A stretch of 64,000 bases of DNA from Beverwykella pulmonaria (Eukaryota; Ascomycota; Dothideomycetes; Pleosporales; Melanommataceae): the NCBI GenBank assembly GCA_001599595.1, contig BCHH01000009.1, forward strand, positions 2,345,285 through 2,409,284. Reading direction: 5' to 3'. Position 1 is the stretch's first letter; every line of letters begins with the position of its first letter. The notes under the pieces were generated by a model that saw only the letters and a program-made list of their open reading frames with translations, did no database searches and was not told where the DNA came from. Of this stretch, positions 1 to 11,850 are shown piece after piece. A program made the translations under genes and the position numbers.

Positions 1-1092
1 TCAGCTCCCTTACCCCTCCAATGGTTTTCTGGACCCCCGCCACATCTGTCGGTTTCGGTCGTGCCGCAAACAAACTACAACGCTATTGCCACACCGATCA
101 CATCCAAAGATGGGGAGACTGTCTGGTGTATCCCAACGTACCCCACGGGAGGGATCATTACGCCGCGTGGGATTGCATTGTGAGCCTGCATATAAGAGTC
201 GAGGATTCGCGGGAGAACCGCGAGAAAGTGGCTTATTTGGGGAAAGGGCACATTCTCCCTTATCGTAGAGAAGGAGGGGAACGTACGGGAGGGGTGGTAA
301 TAGGGATGAAGGGTATGATCCTGTTGGTACTCTTGCTAGAGGGGTTGGTGATGGAGATTTTATAATCAAAGCATCACGTAGGTTTGGATTTGCATAGTTT
401 CGAAGTCATTGGGCGAGTTTTAAGAGCACGAGTTGGAGGGAAGTGGGCGCCTCAAGAGGGAAAATCGAAACTAGTGCTTGGACGAGATGAGACGACCAAT
501 GGGTCTAAGATGGATTGGCTGTTAAACGCTTCTGGTGCACCCAGTGCAACAGCGTGAAGTCCACTGAAATATTCCTCCACACTCTACCCAAGAATCTGTA
601 AGTGCTGAAAACACCTAATCGGAGCAGAGACATCGGCCTATGATCTCTGATACCCTTTGTTCTAGCTCGGCACACTTGGCTGTGTAGGTGAAGGCTCTCC
701 TGAGTCCCGTGCATGAACTCTAATGGATCTCCGGCACGCACAATTTCCACATCTGATAAACAATAATCATCGTCGATATCAAACAGATGCCAAATAGTTC
801 TTAACCTATACGCAATAATAGACGCTCACGAAATGCCGGATATGGAAGCCTCCCCGCCAAGCACACATATCCTGACGTCGGTGTGCATGGCGGCGTGTGA
901 TCGGTTAGATCTACGCACGGACCCTCCCACTTTCAGCCACTCACGCTTGCCCAAGCTCCAAACAGTTGAGAAGGACATCAAAAGGGCCTGGACTCGACCG
1001 CCGGCGCATTTGTTCGCTTCTCTCATTCACTCCTCGTTTCTCCTTCTCACTGCCATTTCTCCATCCTCTCGTTTTTTTGCTCATCACGCGCG
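1..1092. other. Intergenic, no supported gene
   Basis: Several open frames of 60-119 codons exist on both strands here, but none gives a recognisable protein and they overlap each other in competing frames. The last part, about 1020-1090, is pyrimidine-rich (runs of tctctc and ttctcc) directly before the ATG of the next gene, which is typical of a fungal core promoter or 5' UTR. Confidence 0.5.
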
Positions 1093-2930
1093 ATGGCCAC
1101 CCGAGGCGAAGCAAACGACTACTACAACAGCGCGCCACAACAGCAGGGATACGATAATGGATCCCAGATGAGTGCACAGCCAAAGTATGCGCCACAGCAA
1201 CAGCAGCCGCCACAGTACCAGACGTATGCGCCGCCTCAGGGCGCTCCGAATGGACAGGGATATGAACAATCAGGTTATGGGAACGGAGGGGAGAAACCCA
1301 CGTTCGAGCAGGTGTTCAAGATTCCCAAACCCAAATATAATGACATTTGGGCTGGTGTGCTCTTTATCGCGGTATTTCTGGGGTATGCGGCTGTGAGTGG
1401 GATTGCGATTCAGGGATACGGTGAGCGCTCAATCAAAGGGCACGTGAATTGAAGATTCGAGCAGTGGGCTGATCTTGGAGTACAGCAAAAACATTTTCGT
1501 TCAATGGCGGCGGCATCTACGGCAGTCCAAATGACTTTGGACTCTCGACGAATACCATCGTGCTGTTTGCTTTTGTGCTGGTGGTTGCGATTGTGCTGAG
1601 CTATGCGTATATGTGGGCAGCCAGGAAGTTTACGAAGCAGTTCATCTGGATCACGGTATGCACTCTACGTTTGCGTTGGGACATCCTCTTCGCCTCTATT
1701 CTTTTGCTAACGTGGTTTTCATTAGGGCATCCTCAATATCCTCTTCGGGTTGGCGACTGCCATATACATGCTCTCGCGGAAATACTGGTCTGGAGGAATC
1801 ATCTTTCTGCTCTTCTCGGTATTCGCCATCATATGCTTTGTCTCATGGATCCCCCGAATCCCCTTCTCAGTACTCATGCTGCAGACCAGCATCGACGTTT
1901 CGAAGAAGTACGGCCATGTGTACCTCGTTTCGTTCATGGGAGGAATCCTAGCTGCTGCCTTCGGTGCATGGTATTCGGTCACATTGGTCGCCATATACGT
2001 CAAATACGAGCCGGGGAATAACCCAGCGTGTAGTGCGGGAGTGGGTGGATGCAGTAGTGCGGAGGTCATTGGACTGCTTGTCTTTGTGACGTTTGCCATG
2101 TATTGGGTTTCAGAGTAGGCGTCCCCACGTTCTGCCTCCTGCTCGAATGCTAACGTGAGTTAGATGGCTGAAGAATACCATCCATGTCACAATCTCCGGC
2201 GTGTACGGTTCGTGGTACTTCTGCGGGAACAACTTTCCCAAGGGTGCGACTCGTGGCGCCTTCAAGCGCTCCATGACTTATAGCTTCGGCAGTATCAGCC
2301 TGGGAAGCTTGATTGTGGCCATCATCAACTTCCTGCGCCAGCTATGTTCGGTCGCGCAGCGTTCTGCACAGCAAGATGGCAATATCATCGGGACCATCCT
2401 GTTCTGCTGCCTGGGATGTCTGATCGGTATCCTCGACTGGGCGGTGACGTTTTTGAACCGATATGCGTTTTCGCACATTGCCCTGTACGGCAAGTCGTAC
2501 ATCGAGGCCGCGAAGGACACCTGGAAGTGAGTGGCATATGTCCTGACGGCAAAAAAACCAATCTAACAGTTCCAGAATGATTAAAGACCGTGGCATCGAC
2601 GCTCTCGTAAACGAGTGCCTCATCGGCCCCGTCCTCACCATGGGCGCGACGTTCATCGCCTACGCATGCGCCCTCCTAGCTTACTGCTATCTTATCTTCA
2701 CGTCGCCGGCCTACAACTCAACGGGATCCTACACGCCTGTCGTCGTTGCATTTGCATTCGTCATCGGCCTGCAGATCTGTCACATCTTCACCACGCCGCT
2801 GAGCAGCGGCATCGACACCATTTTTGTTGCCATGGCGTGGGATCCAGAGGTGTTGATGCGAGACCATCCAGATTTGTACCACCAGATGGTAGCCGTGTAT
2901 CCGCATGTCCAGCAGGCGATTCATGCATGA
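1093..2930 (+). CDS. PNS1: PNS1 / choline-transporter-like (CTL/SLC44) membrane protein
   Basis: Five exons can be joined in frame: 1093-1420, 1486-1655, 1726-2114, 2164-2526 and 2576-2930, giving about 534 aa. All introns are GT-AG and 49-70 bp long. The first 70 residues are a Q/Y/G/P-rich cytosolic tail. After the FNGGGIYG segment the protein is a series of hydrophobic helices. Conserved CTL-family patches are visible, such as WLKNTIHVTISGVYGSWYF (exon 4) and IKDRGIDALVNECLIGPV (exon 5). The length fits fungal Pns1 (about 530-580 aa). In the family this is a multipass plasma-membrane protein related to SLC44 choline transporters; yeast Pns1 is not clearly shown to carry choline, so the substrate is open. 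The start is the ATG after a pyrimidine-rich leader. Confidence 0.9.
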
Positions 2931-3987
2931 ACGGTCGAGGGAAAGCGGGACGGTGGAGTCGCATGGAACTTACGATGGTTAGCGGCCGTACGCACACCCT
3001 GTCGATACAGCAGTAGTATTTATTCATTGGCGATCGCCGCCCGCAAATGCACACGAAACGTCGCGGCTTAGAAATTTTCGCCCACGCATCCAGGCCGCGC
3101 GAGTCGTGCGAGGATGTTTCTTTTCGCAACTTAGCCCGGCGGCCGCCTTGGCGTGGTCTAACGGGCGGGAGCTATCCACGGCTATGACGTGGGATTATCG
3201 TGCTGCGGAAGCGAAGCTTGCTAGAGCTTTCCTTCATCATGTTGCTCTGGTATAGAATAAATTGCATCATCGCCTGTTTGCAGACGGCTCGACCTGGTCC
3301 ACGGCCGGCAGTAGACAAAGTAGACAGGACGTCGGGCAGCATCGCTGCGGCATTAATCAATCGCTCTGTTCCTGTATCGCAGGCTCGTCCGGGTGGGTGG
3401 GGTGCGCTACCAGATGGCGAAGACCTAAAAACGCTCCCTCGTCGTGCTCCCACGCTTCGAAAGCCAGCATTCTCGTTGCTTTTGCTTCAGTCACAAGGCT
3501 CACTTCTCGAGCTGTTCGTGCTCGTGGCGTCCAATTAGACGTCCTGGTCAGTCGTCACCGCCTTCTGCGGGGTTCTTGTTTTCCTCGCCAGCTCACCTCA
3601 ACCCCCAACACTCGCCTGCTTTCGCCCTGCAACTTGCTAGCTACGACACCTCACGCACGTTGGAGTCCTCGCCGCACACCGCAACAAGATCCTTGCTCAG
3701 ACCAGGTAAGCCTCACATTTCTCGCCATAGTTCCCAACGCTCGCCTCTCCGACCGCTCCTTCACGTTTGCTTTGTGCCCCGCCAAAGCTTCTTTCCTCTC
3801 TACCCCTCCCCTCACTACAAAAGGAAATTTCTCCACATACACCTTCCTTCTCTCCTTCACCGCACCCTCAATCCACACATTCTCTCAATTGACGCCCTGT
3901 TCCTAGTCCTAGCCTCACCTGCTCTTACCCTCAACTTAGCCCTACACCAATACCTACGCCCTACGCCAACACCGACGACACATCACC
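2931..3987. other. Intergenic; leader of the mannitol-1-phosphate dehydrogenase gene
   Basis: No supported gene. From about 3430 the plus strand becomes strongly pyrimidine-rich, as in long fungal 5' UTRs. A consensus 5' splice site (AG/GTAAGCC) lies at about 3705, so an intron in the 5' UTR is possible, but I cannot fix its acceptor. Overlapping open frames here lack any recognised domain. Confidence 0.4.
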
Positions 3988-5181
3988 ATGCCCTACGAGA
4001 AGAAAGCAGTTCACTTCGGCGGCGGCAACATCGGTCGTGGCTTCGTCGCCGAGTTCCTGCACAACTCGGGCTATGAAGTCGTCTTCGTCGACGTCATGGA
4101 CTCCATCATCGACGCCCTCCAGAAGACGTCCCATTACACCGTCACCGAGATTGGCGAGGACGGCGAGCGGACCTTCAACATCGACCACTACCGCGCCATC
4201 AACAGCAAGTACGAGATGGAAAAGGTCGTCGACGAGATTGCCACCGCCGACGTCGTCACCTGCGCTGTTGGCCCCAACATCCTCCGATTCGTCGCCGAGC
4301 CTGTCGCCAAGGCCATTGAGAAGCGGACGCTCGACTACCCACTGGCCGTCATCGCTTGCGAGAACGCAATCAACGCTACCACGACATGGAAGGGCTTCAT
4401 CGAGAAGTACATCGAGGACAAGCTCAACAAGGACACGCTCAAGGACATCGAGAAGCGTGCCCGCTACGCCAATTCAGCCATCGACCGTATTGTGCCCCAG
4501 CAGGACCCCGATGCCGGCCTGAACGTCAAGATCGAGAAGTTCTACGAGTGGTGCGTCGAGCAGAAGCCGTTCGAGAACGGCGGCAGGAAGCCCGATATCA
4601 AGGGCGTCCACTACGTCGATGACCTCCAGCCCTACATTGAACGCAAGCTCTTCACTGTCAACACTTCCCACGCGACCGCCGCATACTACGGACACAACCG
4701 TGGAAAGGAGTTCATCCACGAAGCGCTTCACGACAAAGAGATCCATGACATCGTCCGCGATGTCGTCAAGGAGACCGCCCACCTCATTGTCAACAAGCAC
4801 GACCACATCACCGTGGAAGAGCAGGACGAGTACGTGGAGAGCATCATCACACGTATTTCCAATCCCGCTCTCAAGGACAACGTCGAGCGTGTCGGCCGCG
4901 CCCCCCTGCGCAAGCTGTCCCGCAACGAGCGCTTCATCGGCCCCGCCGCCCATCTTGTCGAGCGCGGCGACAAGGTCGATGCCCTTCTCGCCGCCATCGA
5001 GGTTGCACTCAAGTTCCAGAACGTCGAGGGCGACGACGAGTCATTCGAGCTCGCCAAGATCCTCAAGGAGAACAGCGCTGAGGACGCCACGACCAAGATC
5101 ACTGGACTTGACAAGTCACATGGCCTCTACGATATGGTTGTTCCCATTGTTAAGAAGGTCCAGGGCAGCTCTTCTTTGTAA
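3988..5181 (+). CDS. mpdA: Mannitol-1-phosphate 5-dehydrogenase
   Basis: Uninterrupted frame of 397 aa. It converts fructose-6-phosphate and NADH to mannitol-1-phosphate (EC 1.1.1.17), the entry step of fungal mannitol synthesis in the cytosol. The N terminus holds the Rossmann nucleotide-binding loop [10 protein letters not shown] (residues 10-19). VVFVDVMDS follows, with its acidic residue at the end of beta-2, as expected for NAD(H). The catalytic signature of polyol-specific long-chain dehydrogenases is K220-x4-N225-x2-H228 within [10 protein letters not shown]. The length matches the family (about 388-400). Codon use is strongly C-ending (GTC, GCC, CTC), suggesting high expression, unlike the accessory genes further right. 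The ATG follows a long C/T/A-rich leader ending in catcaccATG. mpdA is the Aspergillus name; MPD1 is used elsewhere. Confidence 0.96.
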   Translation: MPYEKKAVHFGGGNIGRGFVAEFLHNSGYEVVFVDVMDSIIDALQKTSHYTVTEIGEDGERTFNIDHYRAINSKYEMEKVVDEIATADVVTCAVGPNILRFVAEPVAKAIEKRTLDYPLAVIACENAINATTTWKGFIEKYIEDKLNKDTLKDIEKRARYANSAIDRIVPQQDPDAGLNVKIEKFYEWCVEQKPFENGGRKPDIKGVHYVDDLQPYIERKLFTVNTSHATAAYYGHNRGKEFIHEALHDKEIHDIVRDVVKETAHLIVNKHDHITVEEQDEYVESIITRISNPALKDNVERVGRAPLRKLSRNERFIGPAAHLVERGDKVDALLAAIEVALKFQNVEGDDESFELAKILKENSAEDATTKITGLDKSHGLYDMVVPIVKKVQGSSSL

Positions 5182-7083
5182 GAATATGGGGAGCCAGAGT
5201 ATTCGATCGAACTTTGTTTGGGAAAGCCAAGGGAACAGGGGATTAGGTGAGAGGATTTACCGGCAATGAAAACGGATTGGTGGCACGGCCTCGGAGGTTT
5301 TCGGGGTATGGTGGCCCTGTGTCTAGATAAAAGCCAGCTTCATATGAGAAATGTTTCATGCTTTCTACTGCAATTCTGTGGTATATCCCTCAGTTTATTT
5401 ATATCAGTGAGTGGAATCCCAAGCAGCACTTATATACCTCACACCCTCGAGTCGGCTGACTGCCCCTTCTGCCTGTCGTTCTCTCACATGGTTTCTCCTA
5501 TCACTTCCAAGTCACATTATGGCTTCTATATTTATAGCCTTCTCTATGCTTGTACCTCACCCGAAACAGGCACTTTGTCATTCTCAAAAGATTTTTCTAC
5601 CGAATCGCGAGCAGTTGAGTAGAACCAGGTTGATTTAACTGGTCGAAGCTTGGGAATTATTCCCTGGTCTGCCGGTTCGATTGTCAGGAAGCAGAATGGT
5701 GGAGGAGAAAGTAAGGAGAACGAACGCACTTAAAATGATGTGCATGGGGGAGAATAGATAGAAGTAGGAAGATGTGAGATAGGTTCTATGCTTTGTGGGA
5801 CAGCATGTGTGTTGAATAAGACGAAATGGGTCGGGGGTGAGAGTGGTAGTGATTGGGCGCTGGTAGGCGGAGATTGGGTAATTTAATACTCTTCTTCCTC
5901 TCACTTGTTGATTTCACTTCTTCGCCAACACAAAAATTAAAAGTTGAAGTTTGCTGCAACGAAATCTGAACATTCTCTCACTATGGCGTACGGAGTGTGG
6001 AACGCCTGGAACTAAAATCAAGATAGGCCTAGAGATATGCGAAAGATGAGTCTACTCTCGTCTTCCCCGTGGACTAACAAATATCAGAACAAAGCGCTCA
6101 TGGACTGCGTGATTACTGTTGCCTTGACACACAATCCAAAATCCACTTCCGAGTCACCATAAGGTACATTGCCGGAGTTGCGTGGATTGAAACCATCTGA
6201 TACAACACAAATGGCGACGTAGAGTACTAGTTTCGGTTCTTGTCTATATCATGTGTCGTGGAGCAAAGCCCTTTTGTTTGAGCAACAAAAATTACTGTTC
6301 TACGATGTCATATTGGTCACATTTTGTGATTTTCTGTTTCACATGTATATGTTAACTAGCACGCAGAATCCGTAGGAGACATAAATTATCTACATGGGGT
6401 GACATATAGGCTCAATTTTGCATCCAAAGATCATATATTGGAGGCATTGCTACTCTGCTTTGTTTAAAATACATGCTCTAATGGTGCTATAGTGATCTGA
6501 AAGGTTTGGGAGCCGAGAGTATTGAATCTCTCATCATAAGCAACAAGTTTGAAATTGCAGCGGATCTGTAGTATATCCAAAAGTGGTGGCGGAGAATGAG
6601 TAGCCCGCATGAAACTTTAAGCTTGCTAATCGCGATGTAGTTGAGGTCATTATTAGAATGGCCGAGTTCTATTCTTGAATAGCCGATTGTTCCGATGGGT
6701 GCTGTGGGGCTAAAAGTATATGTAATTGGGGTTTCGGACCAGCATTTACGCCCGAAAATGCAGTGGCGACTCCAACGGCAGTGAACTTGATGCCCTTATA
6801 TAGCTGGCTACACTACACTTCTACCCTCAATTTTCTAGTGTTGCAGACTAGAATCTGGGGGCGGCGCTACTGAGTAAATTGAACATCGGTGCTGACATCA
6901 GGGGTCAGGGGTGAACCGAATCCTCGTTCGCGCCCACCCAGAGGTCGAAGTGCTTACATCATATTCAGTGGAGTTTGGGTGAGAGTGTGGAAGGATGGGA
7001 AGTATTTAAGAGGGAAGAGAACACCTTACTGCGTTGGGCTCATGCACCCACCTACCTCTTCACCGCACATCTGCGAAGAATCC
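5182..7083. other. Long gene-free stretch
   Basis: This region holds the 3' UTR of the dehydrogenase gene and then about 1.7 kb without a convincing gene. Open frames at 5266-5622 (+) and 5635-5904 (-) are short, overlap, and look like chance. From about 5900 the DNA is noticeably AT-rich. I see no repeat matching the other repeat families of this window. Confidence 0.5.
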
Positions 7084-8527
7084 GCGAGATACACTACTAT
7101 GGCCATGAACGGCCATAAAAATCCCCAACACATACCACATGTCGATGGCTACGGCAAGTCCTAGCTCAAAAACGAAGTCCACGCTCCTGGCTCCCGCCAC
7201 ATCTTCCAACTCATCACGCACATAGCTCGCACAGGCTCAGACTGCACCTACGCTTCCATCCCCATCTCCCTAACCGACTTACACTCAGAGACGATTCTTG
7301 TTCATTCGTTCTGGGTTACGCCAGCGGCGCAAATGCATCCTGTGCAAAAGATGGGTTGCAGAGTCGTTTAGTATGGTAGACCATTCGAGACACATGTCCA
7401 GAGCGTAGTAGGGGGCATAAAGAAGAATGATGTGCTCATAGCTAGGTTCCAGAATCGAAGCCTAGATCACGGATGAAGAAGCGGTAGAGTGGAAGAGGGA
7501 TAATAGTTAGGAGGAGGTGCGATATACACCCTGGCTTATTGTGCATTCGTCTGGGACGACAGGGTTCTCAAATCCAATTCAGTATACACACCAGATGATA
7601 GTTTGTTTTGATACAGTGGCGTTGATGCCAGATGCGGATAAGGAGAGTATAATGCAGCATATACCGGGGAGGAGATGGTATAGTCTATTGCTTATCATGA
7701 TGCAGATTCCCCTTTTGAATGCACAGTTTACAGGCATGACTGATTCGTTGCGCAGATGATATGGGAGTTGCCAGGCAATATGTTCGCCACCGTTCTTCAT
7801 CGAGGCAATGGCTGCAGAGCCGGAGGGCCTACGAACTCTGCGTGGCCTCAACTACATCAGCTTTGCCGGGGCGGCGTTGCCGCGCCCAATAGCATAAAAG
7901 CTGAATTGATTCACACCGGTCCTGCCTGGCATGGGAACAACGTAAGCCTGAATGTACTTCTTGAAAAGAGACGAGGATTGGGAGTATTACACATTTTGCC
8001 TATCCAATGACATTGAATTCGACCACCTAAACAAGGATATGTACGAGCTTGTTTGGAGAAGAAAACCCGAGCTGGAGCGATGGCAACAGATCTTCCAGAT
8101 GTTCCCGGATCGGCGCGAGGTTCAGCGGGCGACGTGTGGGTGCAGCATAAAACGAAACCCGGCGCATGGAAAATGGTCGGGAGGATGGACGATTTGGTCG
8201 TGCTCAGACATGGAAGGAAAATGAATGCTGCGCAAGTCGAGATTGAATTGAGTCAGTGCCCGGGCGTGTCTGGAGTGGTCGTCGGGGGGTCAAAATGGAC
8301 CAAGATCCTTTGTGCTGGTCAAGTGGGCGGGAGACAGCATCGATGACAAGATTAAGTTCGATCAGCTGTGGCTGGCAATTTTGAAGGTCAACAAGAAGCA
8401 TGTGGAGCCCGTGAGGATGCAAAGGGAACTGGTCTTGTTCACTGTCCCCGAGAAGAAGATAGCGAGGAACATAAAGGGTGAGCCGGCAGCAAAGGCGAGT
8501 GCAGCGCTTTCTGTGGAGATTGAGTGA
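7084..8527 (+). pseudogene. Decayed NRPS-like (adenylating reductase type) gene, adenylation domain only
   Basis: Pieces of one fungal NRPS-like adenylation domain occur in order but in different frames. An N-terminal piece (from about 7084) contains RHIFQLITHIARTGSD and YASIPIS; it is broken by an in-frame TAG at 7162-7164 and ends at a second stop near 7377. The A3 core appears as SGTTGFSNPI (about 7550). A third piece (about 7750-7900) encodes WELPGNMF and, one frame away, LRGLNYISFAG. The A8 core GRMDDLVVLRHGRK lies at about 8180-8225. A last piece resembles the end of the A domain (KELV-like segment, then IARNIKGEP) and stops at 8525-8527. At least four frame changes are needed, and the carrier and thioester-reductase domains expected downstream are absent. 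The TAG at 7162 can be read as a CAG-to-TAG transition, compatible with RIP, but I have no statistics. A non-functional relic is nearly certain; the exact substrate class is not. Confidence 0.8.
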
Positions 8528-8604
8528 CTGTATTCAAACTATTGATGATGAATCATGAGCCATGACGTTGTCGGTGGAAAAGCGTTTATCATTCAGGCTG
8601 ATCG

Positions 8605-9335
8605 CTACCATCCCACCTTGAGCTTTTCTATCGCTTCGCTTTCCGAGACCACGTCGGCCATTTTCGCGTTCATGTCGAACATGTTGGCGTCGTGAATCGC
8701 AGGTGACCGGTCGCCGCAGGCCTCAGCAACCACCTGGGGGCGTGTCAGTTGTTCATCGCATCGCAGGACGTTGAGCGCCAAGGCCCATATCGCATATATC
8801 TCACCATTGGCCGGTATCCCAGACACATAGCATCCAGCGTGCTCGCCCGCACGCAACCGCTCGTGCTCACGCCGCAGACGACCAGCGTGTCGACGCCCCT
8901 GAGGTGTAGCCGCGTGTTGAGGTCGGTCGCGAAGAAGGCGCTCGGATACTGCTTAGGGATGACCAGCTCGCCGTCGCTGGGCGCCAACCCCGGCAGCCAG
9001 CTCTCCAGCCCCGTCTCGTTGCCCTTCAGGAACACCTTTAGCAGCGGCACTTTTGTCGCGAAGACGCCCGCATCCGACATGTCTGGCTCCGTGTACTCGA
9101 CGCGTGTCCACACCAGCGGCACCTTGCCTTCACGGGCCGCGGCGACGAGCTTGGCGATGGAGGCAGGCGCGGCGGCCGACGCGGGATTGGATGAGGTGTC
9201 GAGCGGCGAGCCCTCGGTCCAGTATGCGTTGCAGACGTCGATGAGCAGCAGCGCAGGCTTGCTGCCCCAGCCTATCTTATTCGCGAAGCCGGCCTTGACG
9301 TAGCTGGCGTGCGCGGCGTGGTCGGCAGGCGGCAT
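8605..9335 (-). CDS. Isochorismatase-family cysteine hydrolase
   Basis: Two exons, 9335-8805 and 8733-8605, separated by a 71-bp intron (GTGAGA...AACTGAC...CCCCAG), give 219 aa. The isochorismatase fold's Asp-Lys-Cys triad is visible: D33 in LLLIDVCNAYW, K128 in LVIPKQYPSAF and C161 in VVCGVSTSGCVRAS. The family includes N-carbamoylsarcosine amidase, nicotinamidase and related amidohydrolases; the GVSTSGCVRAS motif and length of about 220 are closest to the carbamoylsarcosine amidase-like subgroup. The natural substrate cannot be told from sequence. The gene is divergent from the Zn2Cys6 regulator that begins at 9791, with about 455 bp between the starts, so the regulator may control it. The intron start is supported because it joins YRPM to VVAEACGDR, a conserved stretch of the family. 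Confidence 0.9.
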
Positions 9336-9790
9336 CGTGGGCTTGAGTGTGGTTGCCGTGTCCCTGGTGGCGGTGGTGGAGGTCTGGCGGCTCGAGTAAG
9401 TGCTCTCTACTGGCTGTCGCGTTCTTCACTCCATCTTATATGTCTGAATCGCAAGAGCGCAGCCGCCGTCTGCAACTCCATGGCGACCATGGTGTCTGAT
9501 TGCCTGCCGGATAGCAACGACGGACAGGTGCCCTTTGGAGGTCGTCGGACGTCTCGCCCAGCACCGACGGATGCAGTCTTCCGTAGGATGGGAGCCCGCA
9601 GCAGGTCAACTTCGGAGCATAATTCAACCGAGGGTATCATCTATTCGCGACCTCGCGCTGGACCCGCGTCTTCTTTGCTATGCTCTCATAATCCGACAAG
9701 TCGGACCGTCGCCTGGCTGTCCGCGACGAGCTCATCGCATCTCTGGGTGCGCTTGCTGCGTTCTTCCATTCACAGCTCCCCAGGCTTGGC

Positions 9791-11850
9791 ATGATCGGAC
9801 TTCCCCACCAACCCTCGAGCGCATCGGCCTCCGAGCCAGAGCCTCCACCCGCTTCACGCTCTGCTGCCGCTGCCATGGACTCCAGAGAAGGCCGCATAGG
9901 GAATGCCTTTGCCTGCGAGCGCTGTCGCAAGCACAAGGTGCGATGCGTGCCCTCGGATGCTGCCGGTCTCTGCCAGAGGTATTGTACATCCGAGTTCACC
10001 TCCACTTCCCGCCTCGGCATAACACGTGCTCCAGGTGCCAGAAAGCCCGAGTCGAGTGTATCGAGCATGTTGCGCGACGCCGACCAGCAAGGCCCAGGAC
10101 CATGGGACAGACGCCAAATCGAGTGGTCGAGATGGAGAAGACGTTGGACAAGCTCGCTACCATGGTTACGGCGTCATCTGCGGCCAGCTCCGCACCTCAG
10201 CCTGTCCTCCCGCCAGTTACTAGTCTTCCGTCACAGAGGGCCGACATCACCCAGCGCACTCCAACTCCGGCTCCCATTGCACCAGCACCACCTGTGCAGC
10301 CAGCAGCAAATTCTTCAATTCTGCCAAACCCTGGATCCACCCCTGAGTCGGCTGTGCACTTCTGGGAGACCATCAATGACACTATTTCCGGGCTTGGGCG
10401 CCTGGATCCCGTCATACGCTCCATCAGCGTCATTCACATGCAGTTGCTTCTGGAAAGCTACAGGACCATGAATGATTTCTTCCCCTTTGTTTCCCTGCCG
10501 AGGGAGTCATTTTGCCGTGATCTGATTCAGCAACGACCCATGTTCATGTTTGCAATTCTGACCGTAGCGTCTTACGATTCTGCGTTGTTGCAACTGACCT
10601 TGAGTCGAGAGTTTCGGAAAGTCGTCATGGTCAAGATCATGAAGGGGGAGAAGAGCTTGGATTTGCTGCAAGGGCTTCTCGTGTTTATCGCATGGCATCA
10701 CCACTATATGGATTCGCAGGCAGTTTCCATTCATATGCTCCTTCAGCTGTGTGTAGGATTAGCAGGCGATCTAAACCTAGACAGCATACCCACGCTTACA
10801 TCCAGCCCATATCAAAAGCAAGACTCTCGAGATAGGGAGGCAAAGAGAGCGTATCTGGGCTGCTACTACTTAGCGACCAACTTGGGCATACTGGATTCGG
10901 GCAGGACTCGAGGCATGTCGTATTCGAACACGATCCGAGTTTACGCATCCGAACTGGGGTCTGCTTGGGAGTACCAGTCCGACTCAATCCTCCCTACTCT
11001 AATTGACACTTGCCAGTTTATGGAGGATGTAGACGAGACGTTCTGCAATCAGTCTGAACAGGCGCTGATTGTCAAATGTCAACTGAAAAGATTGAGCGAT
11101 AGATTAGACAACATGAGACATTCCACCAAACAGCTGGCCTCTGACTTTAGTATGTTTTTATCAAATATTTCTATCTCTCGAGGCGTGCTAATACTTCGCC
11201 CAGAAACATTACAATGGCTGCAGATGGCCGCCCAGTTACATCTACAAAAGACTGTGACTTCGCTCGAGTTCTCTGATCGAGAGAACATGCCATGGGCTCC
11301 AGGCTTTCAGCTCTCCCTGCGCATTACCTATCTCCGATCCATCGAGCAGTTTCTTGAAAACAGCACCCAAATAGTCTCAACTCAATACGAATTCCTCTCC
11401 ATCATCGACTGGGTGAACCTCATCTCCACCCTGGCATCCCTCGGAAAATTGGCTCTCCACACATCCCCAATGCCTGGGTGGGACCCTGCTGATCTCCAGC
11501 TTGGAAAAACATTCGATTACTTCCGGGACCAGCTGTCTTCAAAAATGCCCCCTCGTCCACGCGACTCCCCAGACAATAGTGAGGACGTATTTGAGAGGTT
11601 CAGACGCATCACGGCAATTATGAAAATGGCACTGAGGAATGCACCCGGAAGAAGTAGTCCGAACGGGTCGACCTTCGAGATTACGACGAGCTCCAGGCAA
11701 ACAGTTTCTCTCCTACAGGATCTGCCACCTCTCAAGCCGAATGGGATGAAAAATGGAGCAGATTCTTTACCGGCGCCGTGGAAAGTGCATCCTCAGTTCG
11801 ATATGAGCAGCAGTCAGTTCCCGTGGAAGTTCTTGATGGGGACTGTTTGA
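9791..11850 (+). CDS. Zn2Cys6 transcription factor
   Basis: The zinc cluster is split by an intron: exon 1 (9791-9978) ends inside CERCRKHKVRC...GLCQ, and exon 2 (10035 on) continues RCQKARVEC, giving six cysteines in the C-x2-C-x6-C...C-x2-C-x6-C pattern. The frame then runs to 11850, for 667 aa. A further 54-bp segment, 11150-11203 (GTATGT...GCTAAT...CCCAG), has all the marks of an intron; it is a multiple of three without a stop, so the frame cannot decide. If it is spliced the protein is 649 aa. A second possible start at 9875 lies just before the zinc cluster. After the DNA-binding domain comes a P/A/S-rich linker and a helical region of the fungal regulator middle-homology kind. It is divergently paired with the isochorismatase-like gene, the usual arrangement for a local regulator, though the target is inferred. 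Confidence 0.88.

Noticed and set aside
3262..4076. Two overlapping plus frames of over 200 codons before the dehydrogenase gene
   Set aside because: Pyrimidine-rich leader gives open frames by lack of stops; they overlap the true gene in other frames and show no motif.
4474..4953. 159-codon minus-strand frame opposite the mannitol-1-phosphate dehydrogenase
   Set aside because: Mirror of strong codon bias (GTC/GAC rich) of the real gene; D/V/L/G-rich with no domain.
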